Origin: Paramacrobiotus metropolitanus
Taxonomy: Eukaryota; Tardigrada; Eutardigrada; Parachela; Macrobiotidae
Direction of reading: 5' to 3'
Length of the DNA stretch: 64,000 nucleotides
Assembly (NCBI RefSeq): GCF_019649055.1
Contig: NW_026570221.1
Location: 186,001 to 250,000, forward strand
Both the position numbers and the translations under genes were made by a program. Positions 22,207 through 30,123 of the stretch are shown one piece after another. Position 1 is the stretch's first letter. Every line of letters begins with the position of its first letter. Below the pieces are notes generated by a model, which saw nothing but the letters and a program-made list of their open reading frames with translations, ran no database searches and was not told where the DNA came from.

Positions 22207-23493
22207 TTAGATACCATTCTCGCTGAGGATATGCCCCAAGAATCCCATTTCGAGCATGCCAAATTCGCATTTCGTCGGCTTAATTGTGAAGCCTGCGTTA
22301 ACCAAACTTTGAAGGACGTTCCTTAAGTTCTGCATGAAGATCTCCCAGGTCTTCCCTGCGAAGATCACGTCATCGATATAGCCGAAAACGCATCCCATTC
22401 TCTTTGCGTTCGACAAGACTTTATCCATGCAAAGTTGAAAGGTCGCAGGTCCATTGCAGACTCCAAAAGGCATTCTTTTGAAACGTAACATTCCGTCCTG
22501 CGTGACGAAGGTCGTCTGATCTTTCGAGGCTGGATACATTGGGATCTGCCAGAAGCCACTTTGTAAGTCCATCTTGCCGTAGTATTTGTTTCCCGCACAT
22601 GCGTCAAGCAATTCGTCCGGGTTCGGCAGTGGATAGTTATTCTTTTTCGTCAGCTTGTTCAGCAGGATGTAATTGACGCAGAATCTTGTTCCCATAGTTC
22701 CGTCACCATTCTTCTTTGCGGCCAGTACGACCGGAAAACTCCATTCCGCATCGGATGGTTCAATGACATCTTGCTGTATCATCTGTTCGATGTGTTTCGT
22801 GATGAATTCGCGACCTTTCCAACTTGTTCTTGCTGGATTGCATTTGACCGGTTTGGCATCGGCTGTGTCAATAGTGTGCGTTACCCCTTTGACATCGCCA
22901 TACGGTTTCCTTGACGTGGGGAGAACTTTCCAAAACTCCCAAAATGCATTTCGCACGTCATTCTTTTGTTCTTCGATTAGGTCTGGTCCTAACTTTAGTC
23001 TTTCGATGATATCATTCAGTTCTTCTTTCGTCTTTGCATCCACTTCAGGATCTTCAGGTATATTTTTCACGACGGTAGCCGAGTTGACCTTTACATTCTC
23101 TAGGTGTTCGTAATGTTCTACGTAACCGAGAAATTGGCCCTTCCTTACGGTCTTTCGGCTTTTACTTCGGTTTTCGATAACGATTTCAAATCGAGTGCCG
23201 TTATGGTCCGTGACTCCCGTTCTCGGTTGGACTTCGTTATCCTTTTGAGGAGTTGCTGTATACATCAGCTTCTGATTCCGTGGCACATGAGCGCCCATCT
23301 TGACTTTCACGCGCGTGCCGAGATTCGGTCTCAGCTTAACACGTTGATCGCTGTAAACCTTGATCGCTCCTTCTGGGATCCTTGCTTTCTGCACTTTAAT
23401 TCTTCGAACAATGATCTCTTTCTCTTGTTGTTCGTTCTTTTCATCGTCTTCATCAAGGTCAAGCAGATCTTCCTGATCTGAAAGGTCACTCAC
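22207..23493 (-). CDS. Reverse transcriptase domain, giant element
   Basis: 428 codons. N-terminal 180 residues are acidic and may include the end of the spacer. RT motifs follow in order: a FCVNYILLNKLT block, MDLQSGFWQIPM, RMPFGVCNGPATFQ and the catalytic YIDD in FGYIDDVIFAGK. The frame is continuous with the 740-codon spacer upstream except for one TGA at 23494-23496. GYIDD with a preceding PFGVCNGPATFQ fits Ty3/gypsy RT. Confidence 0.92.
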   Translation of the reverse strand: MSDLSDQEDLLDLDEDDEKNEQQEKEIIVRRIKVQKARIPEGAIKVYSDQRVKLRPNLGTRVKVKMGAHVPRNQKLMYTATPQKDNEVQPRTGVTDHNGTRFEIVIENRSKSRKTVRKGQFLGYVEHYEHLENVKVNSATVVKNIPEDPEVDAKTKEELNDIIERLKLGPDLIEEQKNDVRNAFWEFWKVLPTSRKPYGDVKGVTHTIDTADAKPVKCNPARTSWKGREFITKHIEQMIQQDVIEPSDAEWSFPVVLAAKKNGDGTMGTRFCVNYILLNKLTKKNNYPLPNPDELLDACAGNKYYGKMDLQSGFWQIPMYPASKDQTTFVTQDGMLRFKRMPFGVCNGPATFQLCMDKVLSNAKRMGCVFGYIDDVIFAGKTWEIFMQNLRNVLQSLVNAGFTIKPTKCEFGMLEMGFLGHILSENGI

Positions 23494-25716
23494 TCAAGAA
23501 TCTTCAGAAGTGGTCGAGTTGTCGCTCGAGCTCGAAAATTCCGAGTCGGATTCGATGCTATTGTTAGCTTCAAGCGCTTGACTTTTGCTCTTTTTCTCGA
23601 TCGGTCGCTCGTCGACACCTTCGTCTTCGCTTTCTGTTGAAAGGTCATCGCTTTTATCCTTGGAAGCGCTAAGTTTTTCCGTTTTTCGTTTTTCGGGCAG
23701 AGGTTTGTCCGTTTCCTTGGACTTTCGCCCGTTTCGTACAGCTATCCTAGGATTTGTTCTTGTTGCGCGAATCCTTGCTCGTGACCTATCCCTTTCATCG
23801 TCTTCCGAGCTATCAACTGCTTCAGCGGTATTCTGTGACCTTTCTGCTTTTTTGACTGGCGGCCCTTCCTCAACAGTTTCGGGTAATTGTTCGTCAATTT
23901 TAGGAACTGATCTTTCTGGCTCTCCTTCCTCCAGCATCGCGCTTAGTGATCTTTCGTTCTTCTCGGTTGGTGGCCGTTCCTCACCATGGCCGAGTGACCT
24001 TTGCAATGATGCAACCAACGCTGCTGCCTTTTTCTCTTTTGGAGACATTTGAGCCTTTTTTGCCTCTGTTACCGGGATTCCATTTTCTTTATCCCGAATC
24101 GCCTGGTTCAGTTCCTTGATCATCTGAGCCAACTCATACGCCGTGTGCGGAGGTTCCTCTTCTTCGGCGCCTGTGCCGTTTTCTTGAGCAGCGCTTGTGC
24201 TGACCTCTTGTTCTTTTTCTTTAGTTTCTTCGGCGCTTGTGCCATTATCTTTGCTCTTTTCTTCTTCGGCTCTTGTGCCGTTTTCTTTTTCGGCGCTTGT
24301 GCCTTGGCCTTTAGGTCTCTTATCGCCAATAAAGACGCAGTTTGCCATCAACTCTTCTGTTGTCCAGTCATTTTTCGGTATCGTCTCGTACATGCACCAA
24401 GTATCTCCGCCTCTTTCGGGATACTCCACTCCATCTGGATCTGGTGCAAAGGTCACCTTCTTCTTTATTGGATAACCGAATAATCCAAGTTCGCGTCTTT
24501 TTCGTGTGACCTTTAGCTCTGGAATTTCTCCTGTAAATATCGGTACTTCTTCGAGGATTTTGCCCCATTGTTTATTCCATTCTCTTAAGCTTCCCTTTTT
24601 GAGGCAGGCCTGGTAATGGTCAAATAATTCGTACACTACTGTGCCGAGTCCAATTGGGAAAATGACCGTTCTTCCTTGACCTTTCCATAGGTAATTGACT
24701 CTGAATTCCCAGAATAAGTCAACCCTAGCTTGTTCCCATATTTCGTTCTCTTCCATTGCTCGTCGCCTTTCTCTGTCGAGCTTTATAATCGGGCTTGTAT
24801 ACCATGGATCGCTTTTATCCGCTTTCTCGGGAATGAAGTTATCCGCTTCCTGCTGCCAATGATGGAGCCACTTCCCTCTGGAGATGATGTAGTTCTTGAC
24901 TACTGATAACCATTCTCGATAACATTGCCAAAGGTAAGTTGCTTTTGACAATTCCGGCATGGGGAGTGTTCTCATAATCGACTTGACCTCTTTCTCTTCT
25001 TGTCTTTTATGACGTGCAATTGCTGCATTGCATTTTGGCCATTCCGAAAGGTCATCTTGCGTCATTTCTTGCATGCACTTTGCACACTTTTCTTGAGGTC
25101 TCGCTATCGAAAGGTCATCGCTGTCGTGCCAATCATGATGGCAAGAGGTTGCTCTCTCTTTCGCAGTCCATTCTCTTGGGTTGCGGGAAACGACGCGATT
25201 TTCCCTTTCCGGCATCCTTTGTCTCGGTTCGGGGCGGACGATCGCTCGCTTATCCGTTTCTCCGGAGTCGGTATCTGTCCATTCATCGTCCCTTTCTATT
25301 TCGATTACACTGTTATCTGACGATATTTCAATGACTTCAATTTCATTTGCAGAGCGTGGTTCGGAAGTAAGACGACGGCTACCCTCTGCTACCTCTTTGC
25401 GCAGGCGCGTGTCTCGACCTTTCATCCGCTGCCCTTTAGCTTCATTGCGTGTTTCATTAGCAGTGCGTGGTTCGAAAGTATGCCGAGAACCATGCTCTAC
25501 TTTCTTCGTATCCAGTTGTTTTCTGGCTTGATCTCGTATTTCCGAGAATAGTGCTCTTTCGTCACTGTTCATCAGTCCAGGCTCTGTCCTGGGCCCAACC
25601 ATTCTCGTGCCCAGTGCCTCTGGTACTGGGAGTAGGCTTGACCACTCCATTCCTGGCACTAGCGACTGTTTCTTTGCAATCAGCGCTTCTGCTTGCATAA
25701 TCTTGATCTGCTCCAT
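23494..25716 (-). CDS. 740-codon acidic spacer protein between protease and RT
   Basis: No recognised domain except a central part rich in Trp (ATYLWQCYREWLSVVK, WEQARVDLFWEF) that may be globular. The rest is Glu/Lys-rich with repeats GTSAEE/NGTRAEEE and a Ser/Glu C-terminus. Two EPRS palindromic units and several AAAGGTCA octamers lie in it. A zinc-like cluster (about residues 195-235, CHHDW..CAKCMQE) is visible. Insertions of this size between protease and RT are unusual in gypsy elements. Confidence 0.6.
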   Translation of the reverse strand: MEQIKIMQAEALIAKKQSLVPGMEWSSLLPVPEALGTRMVGPRTEPGLMNSDERALFSEIRDQARKQLDTKKVEHGSRHTFEPRTANETRNEAKGQRMKGRDTRLRKEVAEGSRRLTSEPRSANEIEVIEISSDNSVIEIERDDEWTDTDSGETDKRAIVRPEPRQRMPERENRVVSRNPREWTAKERATSCHHDWHDSDDLSIARPQEKCAKCMQEMTQDDLSEWPKCNAAIARHKRQEEKEVKSIMRTLPMPELSKATYLWQCYREWLSVVKNYIISRGKWLHHWQQEADNFIPEKADKSDPWYTSPIIKLDRERRRAMEENEIWEQARVDLFWEFRVNYLWKGQGRTVIFPIGLGTVVYELFDHYQACLKKGSLREWNKQWGKILEEVPIFTGEIPELKVTRKRRELGLFGYPIKKKVTFAPDPDGVEYPERGGDTWCMYETIPKNDWTTEELMANCVFIGDKRPKGQGTSAEKENGTRAEEEKSKDNGTSAEETKEKEQEVSTSAAQENGTGAEEEEPPHTAYELAQMIKELNQAIRDKENGIPVTEAKKAQMSPKEKKAAALVASLQRSLGHGEERPPTEKNERSLSAMLEEGEPERSVPKIDEQLPETVEEGPPVKKAERSQNTAEAVDSSEDDERDRSRARIRATRTNPRIAVRNGRKSKETDKPLPEKRKTEKLSASKDKSDDLSTESEDEGVDERPIEKKSKSQALEANNSIESDSEFSSSSDNSTTSEDS

Positions 25717-25775
25717 TGTTGGTGACCTTTGCTTTCCTTTTGACTTCGGTGACCTTTTGCTTTTTTCAGCATTTT

Positions 25776-26672
25776 CTAATCCCTGTGCCTCTGATACAGG
25801 GAGTAGATCTCACCATTCTCATTTTGCTTATTTTCTTTCAATCCCTGTGCCTCTGGTACTGGGATAGCTGTTTGCCCCGAATCATTTCTTGGTTGAAGTT
25901 CAGTGACCTTTCCCGCATTGACTTTTGCAGAGGATTTCGGCTCATCATCTTCAGCTTCAGTTTCTCGTTCTTCCTCGTCATCTCCGTCTATCAGGACAAA
26001 TTTCTTTGCGAGGAAGTCGAATCCTAGTAGGACTTGAACATCGTCTGACGCTGGTCTGACGTAAAATGAGTGTTGACTCGTTTTCTTTCTTAAGGTCACT
26101 GGTGCTACGCAGTAATGTGTTACTTCAAAGCCTGACGTTCCGCTGATTCCTCTGATCATCACCTTCTTTTTCGGTGGTAGTCTTACAGTCTGGAGGCCAT
26201 TCCTTTCACAGAACTGTTGACAAATCAAAGACGTCTCTGCGCCCGTGTCAAGCATTGCCATGACCTTTTTGTTTCCAATTTTGACTTTGTGCGTGTATGC
26301 TTCAATCCGTTTTGGTAAATTTCCGTCTTCGAGTTTCAAGACTCTTATTCGACACTTGACTGGGATTGGTGCAACGTGCTTGCTCTCTATCAAGCCTTTT
26401 GAGCTCCAACGGTCTATCCGTTTCGGTACGTCGGGTCGCACGTCTGAGAACTTTTCAATCCTCTTTGACTTCGGTAAGGCATCCGTCTGCTCCTTCGCAG
26501 CGATTTCTTTGCCCGTGACCTTTGCCACTTCGCACATTAAACCCTTCTCCTGTGCGTTCTCGTGACTTTTCGTCACTTGCGCAATAACTTCGTATTGTGA
26601 CCTTTCATTGCGCACGTCTTTGGACGGTTTTTCTTGTGTCAGGGCGGGCTTATGATTCAGCCCTTCTCTCAT
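25776..26672 (-). CDS. Aspartic protease, giant element
   Basis: Catalytic motif AMLDTGAETSLI and the later LLGFDFLAKK signature mark a retropepsin of the gypsy type. It cleaves the Gag-Pol polyprotein. The frame is joined to the upstream linker by indels (26660-26860) and to the spacer by a further shift next to a palindromic repeat at 25781-25801, so the polyprotein is not continuous in this copy. Confidence 0.87.
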   Translation of the reverse strand: MREGLNHKPALTQEKPSKDVRNERSQYEVIAQVTKSHENAQEKGLMCEVAKVTGKEIAAKEQTDALPKSKRIEKFSDVRPDVPKRIDRWSSKGLIESKHVAPIPVKCRIRVLKLEDGNLPKRIEAYTHKVKIGNKKVMAMLDTGAETSLICQQFCERNGLQTVRLPPKKKVMIRGISGTSGFEVTHYCVAPVTLRKKTSQHSFYVRPASDDVQVLLGFDFLAKKFVLIDGDDEEERETEAEDDEPKSSAKVNAGKVTELQPRNDSGQTAIPVPEAQGLKENKQNENGEIYSLYQRHRD

Positions 26673-26723
26673 TGGTTGGTTTTGGGTTTTTCCTGTCTGG
26701 GCATTTCATGCGTTTTGATGGCT

Positions 26724-26752
26724 CTGTAAGGCAGCTGCGCTGCCTACAGAGA
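26724..26752. repeat. Strong hairpin between linker and protease frames
   Basis: CTCTGTAAGGCAG and CTGCCTACAGAG form a 12-bp stem with one bulged base and a five-base loop. It sits where the reading frame changes twice. Confidence 0.75.
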
Positions 26753-26857
26753 CCAGTTGGTTCTTGGCTTGCGCCCAAAGCGCGGTGTGTGTCAGATTTC
26801 GGCATTAAAGCCTTCATCCGGGTTTGCTTTGTTCCGCCGTCGATGGTCGGTGCGCGC

Positions 26858-28447
26858 CTAGCCAGCGCCACTTGACACTTGCAACTTTGCCATTATCTCT
26901 TGCGTGATTTCATCAGCGAGGGTCATCTCGTCATCTTCGCTCTTTTTCTCTGGTGACCTTTCGTACACAACCATCTTATGGTCGTTTTCTTTCATCCAAT
27001 CGGTGATTTTCTTCGCAATTTCGTTATTCGTGCGAGTGGGATCGATTTGAGATGATAATCCATCATTTCTGGGCGGTGACCTTTCGATGTCATTCCGGAT
27101 TGCTTCAGTCATGTCATACGACTTCTCCTTCTGTGGAGTTCGCGTTAAGTCCGGTGACCTTTTCGGTCTTGACATGAAAACTCCGCCATTCGGTAACCTT
27201 TGTAAAGGCACTTTCTCACCATATTGAGGCGGTAATTCACCCTTCTCAATCCGCTCTTGGAACTGACGGTTATTTTCGTCGCAGTGTACTTTCTCTTTCC
27301 AGTACTCTTGTACTTGTGGTTGTGAAGCTTTCACCATTTCCTCGAGATGCTTTCTCATCCGCCAATCTTGTCTCTCTCTTTCTTCCCAGTAAGATTCTCT
27401 GGAAATTCTCGCATCTTGCGGTGACCTTTGTGGCGGTGGAACTGGTTTCCACATACCGTGTCGTCCATTCGGCCTATAAGCAACTTTCTGCCACTGCAAC
27501 TTTTGTTGTAGAGTATTTGCCTCATCGAGAGAGTCATCTGAGACTTGCTGTGCCCCTTCGCTCTGTTTCACTGTTTGCTGCGCCATTCGCAGAGTCAAGT
27601 TTCTTTCGTGACCTTTCGGTTCATCGGCGTCTTCACCGTGACCTTTCTCTTTCAGTGATTCTTGAGTTTGTTGCACTGGCTGTCTCTCGTGACCAATCAC
27701 TTCTTCAGCTCTCTCTTGAGTTGATTTTGCATTCTCTTGCGCTCCTTGCGCTGTTGCGGCAGTTCCGTGACCTTTCTCGGCAGTTTCCTTTGCTTGAAAT
27801 ACTTTTGCCATATGCTCAAGGAATTTTGGTCTATCTGGACTGTCTTCGTGCGTTTGTTGCACCATTATGTTCATTCCGTCGACTTCATATGTCTTTTCGA
27901 CGAACTTTCGGAATCTCGCGTGATGTGTCTCATCATCCTCTTCGCTTGAGGTTTCCGCTTGCGTTTTTCGCAGAGTAGCTTTACTCTTTCTCGCGGTTGC
28001 TTTCCGCGGTGACCTTTGGGTCTGCTGTATTTGCAGCGTCACGTTACTTTCGTGACATCCTTGATTTGCAGTTACTTTCTGCTGATCCGGATGCAGAGTT
28101 GAGGCCCTTCCGTCAACCCTGTTCCCCGCAGTTACTTTCTGCGGTGACCTTTCGGTCGGCCCCGGTTGAGTCAAGTTACTTTCTTGACTTCCCGCAGTTA
28201 CTTTCTGCGGCGACCTTTCGGTCAAATTCTTCCGTCCTTGCGGCAGTCTTTTTAAACCCTTCTCTTGACCTTTGAGAGCCCCTTCGCTCGATTTCGAGTT
28301 ACTTTCTCGAATCCTCGGATTTCTTTTCCGGGTCTTTGCGTTACTTTCGTAGCATCCCTTTCTCGCTGCGGTCCTTGCCTGCAGCGGAGCACCTTGCTCC
28401 TCTATTTCCGGTGGTTTCGGTTCCGGACGATCAGTAGGCTCACCGGC
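26858..28447 (-). CDS. Pro-frame linker polypeptide entered by -1 frameshift
   Basis: This frame is open from 28447 and is -1 relative to Gag, so it is reached through the slippery site at 28465-28471. The product is highly charged and repetitive, with ERSPQKVTAG, ESN and EKGH motifs that come from the octamer and hairpin words in different frames. A PPQ/Pro-rich middle (WKPVPPPQRSPQ) and helical parts are seen but no known domain. It ends at TAG 26858-26860 shortly before protease. Confidence 0.65.
   Translation of the reverse strand, partial: AGEPTDRPEPKPPEIEEQGAPLQARTAARKGCYESNAKTRKRNPRIRESNSKSSEGALKGQEKGLKRLPQGRKNLTERSPQKVTAGSQESNLTQPGPTERSPQKVTAGNRVDGRASTLHPDQQKVTANQGCHESNVTLQIQQTQRSPRKATARKSKATLRKTQAETSSEEDDETHHARFRKFVEKTYEVDGMNIMVQQTHEDSPDRPKFLEHMAKVFQAKETAEKGHGTAATAQGAQENAKSTQERAEEVIGHERQPVQQTQESLKEKGHGEDADEPKGHERNLTLRMAQQTVKQSEGAQQVSDDSLDEANTLQQKLQWQKVAYRPNGRHGMWKPVPPPQRSPQDARISRESYWEERERQDWRMRKHLEEMVKASQPQVQEYWKEKVHCDENNRQFQERIEKGELPPQYGEKVPLQRLPNGGVFMSRPKRSPDLTRTPQKEKSYDMTEAIRNDIERSPPRNDGLSSQIDPTRTNNEIAKKITDWMKENDHKMVVYERSPEKKSEDDEMTLADEITQEIMAKLQVSSGAG
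27992..28352 (-). repeat. Array of eight hairpins with one conserved nonamer loop
   Basis: GTTACTTTC (GAAAGTAAC on the transcribed strand) is flanked by complementary arms that differ from site to site: cgcg/cgcg at 27992 (core GTTGCTTTC), gtcac/gtgac at 28038, gca/tgc at 28068, ccgca/tgcgg at 28126 and 28192, gtcaa/ttgac at 28170, ttcga/tcgaa at 28293, and a G-U wobble version at about 28336. Compensating arms with a fixed loop indicate selected RNA structure. Confidence 0.8.
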
Positions 28448-28471
28448 GCCTACTGACCTTGAACGTTTCCC
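28408..28471 (-). promoter_or_regulatory. Programmed -1 frameshift signal (slippery site plus pseudoknot)
   Basis: On the minus strand the heptamer G GGA AAC (28471-28465) stands in the X XXY YYZ phase of the Gag frame. After a 9-nt spacer an 8-bp perfect stem forms between CAGTAGGC (28455-28448) and GCCTACTG (28439-28432). The 8-base loop contains CCGGTG, which can pair with CACCGG at 28413-28408, giving an H-type pseudoknot. The gag stop TAG (28452-28450) lies inside the first stem, and the -1 frame continues as the pro frame. GGGAAAC is the known gag-pro slippery sequence of Mason-Pfizer-type retroviruses. Confidence 0.88.
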
Positions 28472-29619
28472 TGGCCCTGAACCGGCGCACCTTGCGCCTG
28501 GCCGGCACCATTCACCGGGGCGAAGTTAAATCCGCCTCCCTGCTGGCCAAAGCCGTTCTGGCCTCCACCGACAAAGCCGCCTTGCTGCCCGCCGAAGCCT
28601 CCTTGCTGCTGGTAGCCACCTTGACCACCGCCGTTCCAATGGCCACTTTGATCACCGCCATTCCACTGGCCACCTTGACCACCGCCGTTCCACTGGCCAC
28701 CTTGACCGCCAAAGTTTCCTTGGCCTCCGCCATTCCATTGACCGCCTTGGCCTTCGAAGTTGTTCTGGCCACCTTGACCACCGTAATTACCCTGGCCACC
28801 TTGACCACCGTAATTTCCGTTGCCGCCTCCTTGGCCCGGGCCGGCATAGCCGTAACCACGGTTACCTCCGCGGCCGAAGCCTCTGCCCCTTCCTCTGAAG
28901 CCTCCTCGAGCCGGGCCATTCTGGCCGTATCCTCCGCCTTGGCCACCTTGACCCGCGAAGTTACCCTGGCCACCTCCTTGATTTCCATAATTGCCCTGGC
29001 CGCCTTTACCGGCAAAGTTCCCCTGGCCACCTTGACCGCCGAAATTTCCTTGGCCACCTTGACCAGCATACTGTCCGCCTTGGCGTGACTGTGGCACATA
29101 TCCATTTGCCATCGCATTGCGCCATCCACCATGATTGTTGCGCAGCATTAGCCATTCTTCGTATACGACCCGATCGGGGTTTTGATACCACGGTGTTCCC
29201 GCGAATGAGCACGCTTGCGTGTGGTGATTGCCGTACATGCAGTTCTGGCATGTCAGCGCGTTATTGGCCACCCATCCGTCAATCATGGTGAACAGGCGCT
29301 CTACTCGCGACCCGTATCGTGGTCCTTGATTTCCATGTCCACGGTTCGGTCGGAAATTTCCCTGGTTTCCTCCGCCACCGTTGAATCCCTGGCCAGCAAA
29401 GCCCGGGTTCACCTGAGCCATTCCTTGACCACCGAGCCCTCCATTCAGGGCATTTCTTTGCACGTTTCCTTGTGGATTCTGTTTCGGTCTTGCCGCTTGC
29501 TGAGCTGATGCTTGGATCGCCGCAATCGCAGGTTTGGCTACTTCTTGAACAGCTGTTTGTATCGCCGCAATCGTCGCGTACGATACCTGACCTTCATTTC
29601 GACCGTTACCAAAGGTCAC
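28450..29619 (-). CDS. Gly-rich nucleocapsid part of Gag, giant element
   Basis: 389 codons. The N-terminal part contains a CX2CX4HX4C knuckle, CQNCMYGNHHTQAC. It is followed by many GGQGNF/GGQGGQ repeats and an RGG box (RGGFRGRGRGFGRGG), all consistent with RNA binding and condensation. It is in frame with the upstream Gag, separated by one TAA at 29623-29625, and ends at the frameshift signal. Confidence 0.85.
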   Translation of the reverse strand: MTFGNGRNEGQVSYATIAAIQTAVQEVAKPAIAAIQASAQQAARPKQNPQGNVQRNALNGGLGGQGMAQVNPGFAGQGFNGGGGNQGNFRPNRGHGNQGPRYGSRVERLFTMIDGWVANNALTCQNCMYGNHHTQACSFAGTPWYQNPDRVVYEEWLMLRNNHGGWRNAMANGYVPQSRQGGQYAGQGGQGNFGGQGGQGNFAGKGGQGNYGNQGGGQGNFAGQGGQGGGYGQNGPARGGFRGRGRGFGRGGNRGYGYAGPGQGGGNGNYGGQGGQGNYGGQGGQNNFEGQGGQWNGGGQGNFGGQGGQWNGGGQGGQWNGGDQSGHWNGGGQGGYQQQGGFGGQQGGFVGGGQNGFGQQGGGFNFAPVNGAGQAQGAPVQGQGNVQGQ

Positions 29620-29622
29620 CTC

Positions 29623-30123
29623 TTAAGTGCCTAACGGCGGGAATTCCGTACTATAACCTGACACCTGCGCCGAGCACGACTGGTTCTGTCGCCCGTTCGC
29701 GACTTCTTCGATCTGGTTCGATCGGATGATGACGCAATCGTCTTGGACTCGATTGCCTCTCGTGACCTTATACTTTTCTTCGCCAGTCGACCATGTGCGG
29801 AAGAATTCCTTGATGTCCATGGGGTTATGGAATTTCTGCGCGCGAAGTGCCTCATAAAGGTCACTGTCATTTTTACATCCTTGAATCAGGAATCCGATGG
29901 CCTGCTTCTCGGTTATGATCCGTTTCGATTTGAAGCGCATGATCGCCTAGTAGAACTGGTCAAGCGTTTCTTTGCCAGCCTCAAACTTTCTCGTCATCGC
30001 TTCTCTTAAGGCGTTGACCCCTTCGTCACGATCGCCGAAATGTTCATTGAACTTTGTCATCCATTCATCGACGGTTAACTCATCCGCCTCCTCTTCGTCA
30101 TCGATTTCTCTTTCCGCGTCAAA
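29623..30123 (-). pseudogene. Capsid-like part of Gag, giant element
   Basis: Continuation of the Gag frame between in-frame TGA (30124-30126) and TAA (29623-29625), with another TAG near 29948. Sequence such as WMTKFNEHFGD, GVNALREAMTRKF and GFLIQGCKNDSDLYEAL has the spacing of retrotransposon Gag capsid domains. All three stops could derive from Gln or Arg codons by one C-to-T change. Confidence 0.75.

Noticed and set aside
19790-25505. GGTTCGAA in the palindromic units as tRNA B boxes or SINE promoters
   Set aside because: The expected base after GGTTCGA and the CC end are missing, and there is no A box at the right distance.
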